Assembly: GCA_018971775.1 (NCBI GenBank)
Contig: JAGXAB010000018.1
Coordinates: forward strand, 1-64,000
Length of the DNA stretch: 64,000 bases
Source of the DNA: Cyanobacteria bacterium REEB67
GTDB taxonomy: Bacteria > Cyanobacteriota > Vampirovibrionia > Obscuribacterales > Obscuribacteraceae
Direction of reading: 5' to 3'
A model generated the notes under the pieces. It was not told the origin of the DNA and made no database searches. It saw nothing but the letters and a program-made list of their open reading frames with translations. Shown here piece by piece: positions 43,607 through 51,861 of the stretch (position 1 is the stretch's first letter; the number at the start of each line of letters is the position of its first letter). The translations under genes were made by a program, and so were the position numbers.

Positions 43607-44506
43607 ATGGACGACAAGGAAATAATCCTACCCTCACCAGATCCGCTGCCTTCGCAGGCATCAGGCGGCTGCCCTGTACATTTTGGCGGTATCACGAGCG
43701 GTGGCCACACCCCTCTCAACTACAACAGCTATTTGATGGTCGAGCAATTGAAAAAATTGCAAATCTGTCAATCCGAGCCGCCGCACCATGACGAACCGCT
43801 TTTCATAATCATTCATCAGACTTACGAGCTCTGGTTCAAGCTGATCATCCACGAACTCGATCTGGTCCTCGATTTGATGCGCAAAGACAAAGTGCGCAAG
43901 GCTACGCATTTTATGCGACGGGTCGGGGCGATCATGAAATTGCTGGTCGGCCAGATCCATATATTAGAGACCATGGCACCGCGTGACTTTCTAGCCTTTC
44001 GCCATAAGCTCAATCCGGCCTCCGGCTTCCAGTCATCACAATTTCGCGAAATAGAATTTATGGCCGGCCTGAAGGACGAGCGCATGCTCAGCCATTTCGA
44101 AATGGATAAAGAAGCTTATGCCACTTTGACTCATCGCTATCGCGGCGAGACCCTGGGCGAAGTCTTCTACGACTTACTCCGCCTGCACGGCTTTAATCTG
44201 CCCTCTCCCACTCCCGGCGATGATCAGGCCAAGGCGGCACAAATGGAAGCGGAGCGCATCCGCGAGCTATGCCGGCTCTATGAAGACGAGTCTGGAGCCC
44301 TTACCGACCTGCACGATCTGGCCGAGAGCTTCATCGACCTGGATGAATTGATTTCACTCTGGCGGACAAACCATGTCACCGTCGTCGAGCGCATCATAGG
44401 TTTCAAGCGCGGCACCGGCGGCAGTGAAGGTGTCGGGTATCTGCGCAGCACTCTCCACAAGCGCTGCTTCCCCGACCTCTGGAATCTTCGCACCGCCCTA
44501 GTATAG
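43607..44506 (+). CDS. kynA: tryptophan 2,3-dioxygenase
   Basis: 299 residues. A haem enzyme that oxidises tryptophan to N-formylkynurenine. NYNSYLMVEQL, FIIIHQTYELWFKLIIHELDL (distal His) and the later TVVERIIGFKRGTGGSEGV with YLRSTLHKRCFPDLW are diagnostic. Its catabolic partners (kynB/kynU) are not in the window. A 40-bp spacer separates it from the phosphoesterase-fold gene upstream and 29 bp from the VOC gene downstream. Confidence 0.95.
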   Translation: MDDKEIILPSPDPLPSQASGGCPVHFGGITSGGHTPLNYNSYLMVEQLKKLQICQSEPPHHDEPLFIIIHQTYELWFKLIIHELDLVLDLMRKDKVRKATHFMRRVGAIMKLLVGQIHILETMAPRDFLAFRHKLNPASGFQSSQFREIEFMAGLKDERMLSHFEMDKEAYATLTHRYRGETLGEVFYDLLRLHGFNLPSPTPGDDQAKAAQMEAERIRELCRLYEDESGALTDLHDLAESFIDLDELISLWRTNHVTVVERIIGFKRGTGGSEGVGYLRSTLHKRCFPDLWNLRTALV

Positions 44507-44535
44507 TAGCCAAAAATTGCAGGATCGAAACCGCC

Positions 44536-44889
44536 ATGAAGACCGAAGTAGATAACGCCATCGCGGATCTGGACGCCAACCTGGACAAAATCGATCACAT
44601 CGCCATAGAAGTGCAGGATCTGGACAAAACAGTCGAATTTTATTTGCAGACCTTCAAAGCGAAAGTGATCTACCGCGACGATACCTGGGCCTTTTTACGG
44701 TTCGCCAATATTAAACTGGCCTTCGTCGTCCCCAGTCAGCACCCACCTCATATTGCCTTCATTTCGGAAAGGGCCGAGGAATTTGGCCAGTTGAAAACGC
44801 ATCGAGATGGCACGCGATCGATTTATGTAAAAGATCCCTCCGACAATACAATCGAAATCATGGCTCCCCTCGAACCCGATCAGCTTTAA
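44536..44889 (+). CDS. VOC (glyoxalase/bleomycin-resistance) family protein
   Basis: 117 residues, one complete VOC domain. IDHIAIEVQDLDKTVEFYLQ, RFANIKLAFVV, HIAFISE and YVKDPSDNTIEIMAP carry the metal-binding His and Glu. Small VOC enzymes include glyoxalases, epimerases and dioxygenases; the substrate cannot be told. Its place between kynA and an amine oxidase suggests a metabolic role, but the link is inferred. Confidence 0.85.
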   Translation: MKTEVDNAIADLDANLDKIDHIAIEVQDLDKTVEFYLQTFKAKVIYRDDTWAFLRFANIKLAFVVPSQHPPHIAFISERAEEFGQLKTHRDGTRSIYVKDPSDNTIEIMAPLEPDQL

Positions 44890-44929
44890 TAGAACAGCGC
44901 CAAGCAGCCCCAGCCAGGTCAAAAAAACA

Positions 44930-46231
44930 ATGGACAGTGCCCATACCCAATACGACACCATAATCATCGGCGCCGGCCTGGCCGGTTTGAACTGCGCCGC
45001 CAATCTTAAGGAGCGAGGCTTTTCCAGCCTCATTCTCGAAGCTCAAGACGATGTGGGTGGCCGGGCACGCACCGATAGCGTCGATGGTTATCGGCTCGAT
45101 CGAGGCTTCCAGGTCTTCCTGACCGCCTATCCGGAAGCGGCTCGCCGCCTCGATTATCGCCAGCTCGACTTGCAAGCTTTTGTCAGTGGTGCCTTGATTC
45201 GTGTCGCCGGCCGTTTCCTCAGGCTTACCGATCCTTTTCGCGAGCCGCTCTCGCTCCTGCCCATGCTGGCAAGCGAGGTCGCGCCTCTGAGCGATAAATT
45301 GAAAGTGGCCTATTTGCGTCAGCGCGTCATGTCGACGCCCACCCAGGAATTGTTCAAGCATCCGGACAAGTCGATTGAAAGCCTCCTGCTTGGCGACTGT
45401 GGTTTCTCCGAAACGATAGTCGAGAGATTTTTCCGTCCCTTCTTCGGCGGTATCACCCTCGATAAGACTCTATCGGGCTCGAGTCGGATGTTCGAATTTG
45501 TATATAAAATGATGGCCGAAGGTTCGGTCGCCATCCCTAAATACGGCATGGGGCAAATAGCCGCGCAGATTGCCGCAAAAAAGGACCCCGCCGAAATCCG
45601 CCTCAATACGAAAGTCAAAGCGATCGACCGGGCCAATATGCAAGTCGAGCTCGAGTCCGGTGAAGTCTTCAAGGCGCGCTCGATAGTCGTGGCCACAGAT
45701 GGCCCGGAAGCTCACCGCCTTTTGCCCGAGGTCGAAAAACCGGCCTCGCGTCAGACCACCTGCCTCTATTTTTCGGCCCCGAGGCCACCGATTGACGACG
45801 CCATCCTTGTTTTGAATGGCGATGGCGACGGCCCGGTCAACAATCTCGCCGTCCTCTCCAATGTTTCCCCAGCTTATGCCCCCCCCGGCATGAGCCTGAT
45901 CTCCCTGACCGTGCTCGGTGAGACAGGACCGATAGAAGAGCCCCGCCTGATTGAATCTGTACTCAAGCAAATGGCTCACTGGTTTGGCGAAGAGCAGGTA
46001 GGCGAGTGGCGGCATCTAAAAACCTATCGCCTGCACCACGCCCTGCCGGATCAAACCCCGCCCTGGCTCGAACCACCGACTAGAAGCGTACGTCTGGCTA
46101 GCGATAATGCCCGCCAGAGCATATACGTTTGCGGGGATCATCGAGATAACGCCTCGATCAACGGCGCCCTTGCTTCCGGCCGACGTGCCGCTCTTGCCAT
46201 CTGCGAAGATTTGAAGCTAGCTATGGTTTAA
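44930..46231 (+). CDS. FAD-dependent amine oxidase/phytoene-desaturase-like protein
   Basis: 433 residues. An N-terminal FAD fold (DTIIIGAGLAGLNCAANLKE then VGGRARTD) and a C-terminal FAD-contact segment (IYVCGDHRDNASINGALASG) frame the flavin amine-oxidase/CrtI superfamily. The motif GYRLDRGFQVFLTAYPEA is a feature of a subgroup of bacterial NAD(P)/FAD proteins whose reaction is not established. No membrane segments. It might work on a terpenoid or an amine; neither is supported by neighbours. Confidence 0.85.
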   Translation: MDSAHTQYDTIIIGAGLAGLNCAANLKERGFSSLILEAQDDVGGRARTDSVDGYRLDRGFQVFLTAYPEAARRLDYRQLDLQAFVSGALIRVAGRFLRLTDPFREPLSLLPMLASEVAPLSDKLKVAYLRQRVMSTPTQELFKHPDKSIESLLLGDCGFSETIVERFFRPFFGGITLDKTLSGSSRMFEFVYKMMAEGSVAIPKYGMGQIAAQIAAKKDPAEIRLNTKVKAIDRANMQVELESGEVFKARSIVVATDGPEAHRLLPEVEKPASRQTTCLYFSAPRPPIDDAILVLNGDGDGPVNNLAVLSNVSPAYAPPGMSLISLTVLGETGPIEEPRLIESVLKQMAHWFGEEQVGEWRHLKTYRLHHALPDQTPPWLEPPTRSVRLASDNARQSIYVCGDHRDNASINGALASGRRAALAICEDLKLAMV

Positions 46232-46310
46232 GACTTCCATTAGAATCTTCTTTGATATCATTAAATCCACAGCCTACGATTTCCCATAGAAAGAAGCAGC
46301 CCCCGCCAAG

Positions 46311-48410
46311 ATGACTTTCGACGATCCGACTATTAAGAAGAAAGTTTGTCCTGTCTGTAAGCGAGAGTTTCCGGCGAATCAGGCGGTCTGTCCTACGGAT
46401 AAGAGCATGCTGATGTACGTCCAGAAGGACGAGCTGATCGGCACCGTGCTCAACGATCGCTACCGCGTCTTAGTCGAAGTCGGTCGTGGTGGCATGAGCA
46501 TCGTCTACAAAGGCGTGCACGAGATGATGGACCGCACGGTGGCGATCAAAATGTTGCAATCGCAGCACGTCACCGATCAGCTCAGCATCAAGCGTTTCCA
46601 GCAGGAAGCGCAGGCTGCCTCGCACCTGCAGCACCCGAATATCATCACCGTTTACGACTGCGGTGTGGTGGCAACCGGCCAACCTTATATAGTCATGGAC
46701 TTCCTCGAAGGCGACAGTCTTACCGATCTGATCAAAGCCGGCAATCATCTGCCTTACCAGCGCGTCGTGCCGATTTTCATTATGGCCTGCGAGGCCCTCG
46801 AACACGCCCACCAGAAGGGCGTCATCCACCGCGACTTGAAGTCGAGCAATATCATGCTCGTCGAAGTGGAAGGCAAAAAGGACTTCGTCAAAGTAGTGGA
46901 CTTCGGCATCGCCAAATTGACCAATGCTTCCGGTAAGGTAGCGCAGAACCTCACCCAGACCGGTGAGATTTTCGGCTCGCCGATTTATATGAGCCCTGAA
47001 CAGTGTCTTGGCCAAAATCTCGACTCGCGCTCGGATATCTATTCGATGGGCGCGATGATGTATGAAGCCCTGACCGGCTTGCCGCCGCTCATGGGTGACA
47101 CTATATATGCCACTATGAAAATGCACGTCTCGCAGATGCCCAATCCTTTTGCCAAAGCAAGACCGGATTTGCGCATCCCCGAGACGATCGAGCGCATCGC
47201 CTTCAAAGCTCTGGCGAAAAAGCCGGAGCAGCGCTTCCAGACTATGCAAGAATTTCGCGACGCCCTCGATCAGTCGATGCGGCAGCAATTCGAAACCGGC
47301 GGCGTGCCATCGCTGATCAGCGCGCCACCATTGATGGGATACAGCACGACGTCGCAAGCACCGCTCCGACAAGAAGATCTCGAAGACCTCGATCTCTCGG
47401 GCGGACTCTTCGGCAATGATCCGCCGGCCATGCAACGCAGCACAATCAGCCGCGATACAGCGTCCAGTCCTTACATTACAGGAGCGGAAGGGCAAAGGCG
47501 CACCGCCAGCCTCTCTCCCAGCCAGCGCGGCGTCAGGCCGCCGGCCCAGCCTCCGGACAGCGGACGCAAGACCGGCGTGCGCAAGCCGGTCAGCGAGAAG
47601 CGTCAGAAAAACGAGATGCCGCCGATCCTCGATAAGCTCAAGGTCTTCCTCAGCCCCAAGGTCCTGATCGGCATCGTGCTGGCCATTGGTGTGCCGGCTG
47701 CCATCACCGGTCTGGTCATGTTTTTCCAGGGTATGGGCAACGACAATCCCTTCGCCCTGGAAAAAACCTACAAAGGTGTTATCTATTACTATCAAGCGCC
47801 GACAACCGATGCGTCGACGAATACGCAGACGCCGGGCTTTATCTACCTGCGCACCTCGCCCCCCAATCCTCGCATGCTCGTCGTCAATCTAAACGAAATC
47901 CAGATCGGCGACTATAGCGCCAGAGCCAATCTCAGCGATCTGGCCATCGGCAATCGCTGGACGATCAAAGGCGATCGCGGCCCCAAAGACAGCCTGATCA
48001 TGAAGACCGGCAGCGCCATGGACGAAGGCGATGGCCAGATTGGGCCGGCCCGCGACATGGTGGCAAACTTTCTGCGCTCAATCTCCAATCCAAATCCGCT
48101 TTTCCACAAAACGGCCTTTGAAAATTTCATGAGCTCCAACTGGAAAAAACCAGGAGCGGCCGACAAATTTAAAGAAAGATTCGATAAAGAGCCGTCCTTT
48201 AGACAGGACTTCAATCCCACGGCAATTCCGCCGATGGCCATGAAGGTCGCCGAAATCGATGCCCACCATATGACCATCTATCTGGCGGGAAACTTTCTGT
48301 TTAAAGACAGTCAATGTTATGCAGTAAACCTTGTCTTCGAAAACGGAGCCTGGAAAATCGATACGTTCGAGCCCATATCAGCGGATGTCTTCAATCAACC
48401 GATCAAATAG
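46311..48410 (+). CDS. transmembrane Ser/Thr protein kinase with N-terminal zinc ribbon
   Basis: 699 residues. Residues 5-40 hold a zinc-ribbon-like KVCPVCKREFPANQAVCPTD. A Hanks kinase domain (about 48-320) has the Gly loop GRGGMSIVYKG, VAIKML, catalytic HRDLKSSN, DFGIAKL and SPEQC. A Pro/Arg-rich linker leads to one membrane helix (about 449-469, IGIVLAIGVPAAITGLVMFF) and a 225-residue C-terminal region outside the membrane that ends in a beta-strand fold similar to the DUF4878/NTF2-like type. It likely senses an envelope signal and phosphorylates cytoplasmic targets. No neighbour is a clear substrate. Confidence 0.88.
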   Translation: MTFDDPTIKKKVCPVCKREFPANQAVCPTDKSMLMYVQKDELIGTVLNDRYRVLVEVGRGGMSIVYKGVHEMMDRTVAIKMLQSQHVTDQLSIKRFQQEAQAASHLQHPNIITVYDCGVVATGQPYIVMDFLEGDSLTDLIKAGNHLPYQRVVPIFIMACEALEHAHQKGVIHRDLKSSNIMLVEVEGKKDFVKVVDFGIAKLTNASGKVAQNLTQTGEIFGSPIYMSPEQCLGQNLDSRSDIYSMGAMMYEALTGLPPLMGDTIYATMKMHVSQMPNPFAKARPDLRIPETIERIAFKALAKKPEQRFQTMQEFRDALDQSMRQQFETGGVPSLISAPPLMGYSTTSQAPLRQEDLEDLDLSGGLFGNDPPAMQRSTISRDTASSPYITGAEGQRRTASLSPSQRGVRPPAQPPDSGRKTGVRKPVSEKRQKNEMPPILDKLKVFLSPKVLIGIVLAIGVPAAITGLVMFFQGMGNDNPFALEKTYKGVIYYYQAPTTDASTNTQTPGFIYLRTSPPNPRMLVVNLNEIQIGDYSARANLSDLAIGNRWTIKGDRGPKDSLIMKTGSAMDEGDGQIGPARDMVANFLRSISNPNPLFHKTAFENFMSSNWKKPGAADKFKERFDKEPSFRQDFNPTAIPPMAMKVAEIDAHHMTIYLAGNFLFKDSQCYAVNLVFENGAWKIDTFEPISADVFNQPIK

Positions 48411-48546
48411 CGGTTCTTGGCAATGTCTCGAATTTACCCTTGATTAACCAGAGTCCGTGATTTTATTTAGAAATGGTGGCAGGGCAATACTATAATGGGT
48501 CAAAGTGTTGCGCATGAGACAAACAGTCTTAAAAAAGGAGAGTGAT

Positions 48547-48693
48547 ATGGATATGGGTGATTTCGCCCCGATGGGTATTGTGTTTGCAGGCATTATCATT
48601 ATGCCGGTGATTATCATCAAGCTGGCAAAAATGATGAAAGTAGTAAAAGAGAAGAAAGAAGCCGCCGCCGTTACTGGTGAAAAACAGGCTTAA
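48547..48693 (+). CDS. 48-residue single-helix membrane protein
   Basis: One membrane helix (about 8-26: MGIVFAGIIIMPVIIIKLA) with a lysine-rich cytoplasmic tail ending AAAVTGEKQA. AAGGAG seven bases before ATG 48547 is a strong ribosome site and fixes a start inside a longer frame. A terminator follows. Function unknown. Confidence 0.65.
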   Translation: MDMGDFAPMGIVFAGIIIMPVIIIKLAKMMKVVKEKKEAAAVTGEKQA

Positions 48694-48768
48694 GCTCAAC
48701 TTTGGCCCGGTCGCTTAGAGAAAGTCGCTTGCCTAAACGCTTTCGAAGCAAGCAAAGTCAGTCAAATC

Positions 48769-48803
48769 AAAAAGCGGTCCCTGCCAGACAGAGACCGCTT
48801 TTT
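48769..48803 (+). terminator. rho-independent terminator
   Basis: AAAAAGCGGTC (48769-48779) pairs perfectly with GACCGCTTTTT (48793-48803), loop of 13. It ends the small membrane protein transcript, and in the other direction lies just past the end of the tRNA. Confidence 0.9.
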
Positions 48804-48809
48804 ATTATG

Positions 48810-48881
<72 letters not shown>

Positions 48882-49113
48882 ATAGGCAACGCCCTCACTC
48901 TCGTGACGGCAAAAACAATACTAGCATGCTCCCCAAAAAGTTGATCGATGCTTTCCGGGCATATCTGGCGACAAGACTATTAGCAGCATTTAATAATGGC
49001 TGAAAAGGCTCTGTTTTGTATACTGTGAGCTCTCGGGGCGACTGCAACAAAGTGCAAAATTTAGCAGTATTTGCCCAAATCGATTTTTACCTTTCTTTGA
49101 GGACTGACAGATA

Positions 49114-49572
49114 ATGGGACTTTTTGGTGCGCAGAAGCACAGTCAGGGTCTGACGAATCAAGCCAAGACTATGGTGGAAGCCTATTTTTCTCGTCGCAGT
49201 CTCGATCCCCATGAGCACGAGCTGAAAGATTCGGGCGGCCTGGGCTGGTGGTTGGTCGAAGGCAGCGCCAAGGTCTATATCTACGTGCAGGACGGCAACC
49301 AGGGCGCCACTCTGCGCATCACCTCACCGATAGTCTATCTGCCGGACCACAATCGCGAAGCTTTCTACCGTCATCTGCTCGACTTGAACGGCACCCTGAG
49401 CAGTTGCGCCCTTTCCACCCACGAGCAAATCGTTCTGGTCGTCGCCCAACGTCCGACCTTCGGCATCGTTCAGGAAGAACTTGACGATCTTGTCTGGCAT
49501 GTAGCTTATGTCGCCGATCTGCTTGATAATAAACTGTCGGATGAATTTGGCTGCCGCATGTACGCGGGCTAG
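49114..49572 (+). CDS. YbjN-like/type III chaperone-fold protein
   Basis: 152 residues, soluble. The alpha-beta-beta-beta-alpha pattern (GWWLVEGSAKVYIYVQD, ATLRITSPIVYLP, NREAFYRHLLDLNG, EQIVLVVAQRP, LDDLVWHVAYVADLLD) fits the YbjN/CesT-like fold, used in small chaperones and regulators. GAGGAC lies upstream of the ATG. The inositol-phosphatase-family gene starts two bases after its stop, so the two are coupled. Function unknown. Confidence 0.7.
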   Translation: MGLFGAQKHSQGLTNQAKTMVEAYFSRRSLDPHEHELKDSGGLGWWLVEGSAKVYIYVQDGNQGATLRITSPIVYLPDHNREAFYRHLLDLNGTLSSCALSTHEQIVLVVAQRPTFGIVQEELDDLVWHVAYVADLLDNKLSDEFGCRMYAG

Positions 49573-49574
49573 AT

Positions 49575-50462
49575 TTGTCTCAGCTAGATCAAATTTCCCG
49601 GTTTATTCTGCACTTGAACGATAAGGACATCCAGTACGTTTGCGCTCTTGTCGTAGAGGCGGGGCGTCTGGCGATGCTCATGCGCGAAGGCGTGGAAGTA
49701 AGCGAAAAAGCCGGTCCCGACGACATCGTCACCGCCGCCGACTTCGCCCTCTCGAGCCTGCTCTGCCTCGGCCTGGCCGAGCGCTTCCCTGATGATAAAA
49801 TCGTCTCCGAAGAAGACCGCGACCATTACTTCGACCCGAGCCAAAACAGAAGGGTCTGGCTCATCGATCCTATCGACGGCACGCAAAATTATATGCTCGA
49901 CGACGGCCAGTACTGCGTCATGGTCGGGCTGCTTGTAGACGGCGAGCCGACCTTCGGCTTTGTCTACGGCCCGACCACCGGCAAGCTCTACTTTGGCGGA
50001 CCGGGTTACGGCGCCTATGGTCGCAATGCCCTGGCTGACTCTTCGCAGATAAAATACGGCCCCTTCACCGCTCTTACCTCGCCGGCCAACGCCAGGTTGC
50101 TCATGGGCAGCCGTGATCGCAAGGCTCATCCCTGGGTCTGCAATCTGGCCAATGTTTCGCTTGTAAAAACGGGTAGCATCGGCCTGAAAGTCGGCCTTAT
50201 ACTGGATGGGCGCGCCGACGTCTTTGCCCACCTATCACGCAAGCTAAAGGTCTGGGACACGGCGGGACCGGCGGCAATCGCCCTGGGAGCCGGTCTCGAT
50301 GTAGGCTCTCTGGAAAGAGGAACGCGAAACAAAGAAGGCTTGAATTTCCCCTTGCCCCAAGTCCTCCATGACTCGACGGTAATAATGGGCAGACCGGGAG
50401 CACTCGACTGGTGCCGAGCCAATCTCCTGCAAAACACTCTCGACGGCACAGAAAACAATTAA
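49575..50462 (+). CDS. inositol monophosphatase family protein
   Basis: 295 residues. Metal-binding blocks are VSEEDRD (Glu), VWLIDPIDGTQNYM (DPxDGT) and VWDTAGPAAIALGAG (WDxAG), the full signature of IMPase/CysQ/FBPase-like phosphatases that act on inositol phosphates, PAP or fructose-1,6-bisphosphate. The middle differs enough that I do not assign a substrate. It starts at TTG 49575, 2 bp after the preceding stop; rnd follows after 11 bp. Confidence 0.85.
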   Translation: MSQLDQISRFILHLNDKDIQYVCALVVEAGRLAMLMREGVEVSEKAGPDDIVTAADFALSSLLCLGLAERFPDDKIVSEEDRDHYFDPSQNRRVWLIDPIDGTQNYMLDDGQYCVMVGLLVDGEPTFGFVYGPTTGKLYFGGPGYGAYGRNALADSSQIKYGPFTALTSPANARLLMGSRDRKAHPWVCNLANVSLVKTGSIGLKVGLILDGRADVFAHLSRKLKVWDTAGPAAIALGAGLDVGSLERGTRNKEGLNFPLPQVLHDSTVIMGRPGALDWCRANLLQNTLDGTENN

Positions 50463-50473
50463 GGAGTTCCGGC

Positions 50474-51757
50474 TTGGACGGCAAAAACACGACCGCAAAA
50501 TCCTCTACAGCCAAGGCATCTAACCCGAAAGAAAGACCGGGTAAACTGATCGCCTGCGCCGAGGAGCTCGAGCAGGTGCTCGCTCAAATTGACGAGAGCA
50601 AAGAGTTTGGTATGGACCTCGAGTTTATTCCAGAACGCACCTATTACCCGATCATTTGCCTTGTCCAGATCAATGTCCAGGATCAGGTCTATCTGGTCGA
50701 TCCGATCAAACTGGTAGACCTGCAAAAACTCTGGGAGCGCGTCGCCGATCCGACCATCGTCAAAGTCCTGCATGCAGCCAGTCAGGATTTAAGCATCATT
50801 TTCCAGCGCTCCGGGCTCATTCCTCAGAATATTTTCGATACCCAGATTGCTGCCGGCTTCCTTGGACTGGGTCATCCTGCCGGTTACGGCAAATTGCTCG
50901 CCGCTCTCTTCGAGATCACTCTCTCCAAAACCGAATCCTTCACGGACTGGCAGGCAAGGCCGCTCAGTCAGTCGCAAATCGACTATGCCATCGATGACGC
51001 CCTCCACCTTTTGCCACTCTATCACCGCCTCAAGGAAGATTTGCTCGGCCGCAACAGACTGGAGTGGGTGATTGAAGAATGTCGCCTCTATGAAAAGCCC
51101 TCGTATTACATAAAGGAATCGGGGCGTGAATTTTTGCGGGTGAAAGGCGCCCAGGGTCTCCATCGCCGCAAGCTCGGCGTACTGCAGGCCCTATGCCTCT
51201 GGCGCGATCAAGAAGCGAAGCGCAAAGACAAACCAGCGCGCTCGGTGATCAACGACAATATCTTGCTCGAGCTCGCTCGCAAGCCGCCTGAAGATTTGAA
51301 CGACATCCAGCGCATCCGCGGAGTCCGACCGGACCAGCTACAGGGCTGGGGCAAGCAAATCGTCAAAGTGGTGGAAGAGGCGCGCAAAATAACCGACGCC
51401 GAATTGCCCTACTGGCCAAGCGGCAGAGCACCTTCCAAGAACGATGTACTGATTGCCGATGTGCTCTATATGGTGCTCAAACTCGGCTCTCAAGATCTGG
51501 CCATTGCGCCGGAGCTGATTTCGACAAGGGAAGAATTACAGAGTTTTGTGCGTCTGGGTAAAACACGCCTGAGCGAAGAGCCGACCCGCGAGAGCGACGG
51601 CGATGACGGCGGCTCATCGGATCACCCGCTCATGAGTGGCTGGCGCTGCGAGCTGGTCGGCAGTCAATTGCTGAAAATACTGGACGGGTCTCAGATCACG
51701 CTAACTATTGCTACAAACTCCGAAACACCGATCAAGCTTTCGGTTGCAGCAGATTAG
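50474..51757 (+). CDS. rnd: ribonuclease D
   Basis: 427 residues. A DEDDy 3'-5' exonuclease that trims tRNA ends. FGMDLEFIPE (DxE), LHAASQDLSII (Asp), YAIDDALHLLPLY (YxxxD) are the catalytic set, and one HRDC domain (VLQALCLWRDQ to LQGWGKQIVK) follows. The C-terminal 80 residues are extra. The start is TTG 50474 with AAGGAG well spaced; the longer frame (to 50411) overlaps the upstream gene. Confidence 0.93.
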   Translation: MDGKNTTAKSSTAKASNPKERPGKLIACAEELEQVLAQIDESKEFGMDLEFIPERTYYPIICLVQINVQDQVYLVDPIKLVDLQKLWERVADPTIVKVLHAASQDLSIIFQRSGLIPQNIFDTQIAAGFLGLGHPAGYGKLLAALFEITLSKTESFTDWQARPLSQSQIDYAIDDALHLLPLYHRLKEDLLGRNRLEWVIEECRLYEKPSYYIKESGREFLRVKGAQGLHRRKLGVLQALCLWRDQEAKRKDKPARSVINDNILLELARKPPEDLNDIQRIRGVRPDQLQGWGKQIVKVVEEARKITDAELPYWPSGRAPSKNDVLIADVLYMVLKLGSQDLAIAPELISTREELQSFVRLGKTRLSEEPTRESDGDDGGSSDHPLMSGWRCELVGSQLLKILDGSQITLTIATNSETPIKLSVAAD

Positions 51758-51861
51758 AAAAGGGCAAGTACTTTGCAATTCTACGTACAGGGCAGTTCTT
51801 ACTGCTAATGTAATAGAATATGAGGTGAATTTAAATTGCACTTTTTGCAGGTACAAAGGCT

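Noticed and set aside
46470-47795. Long leftward frame opposite the Ser/Thr kinase
   Set aside because: Another antisense shadow of a well-supported gene.
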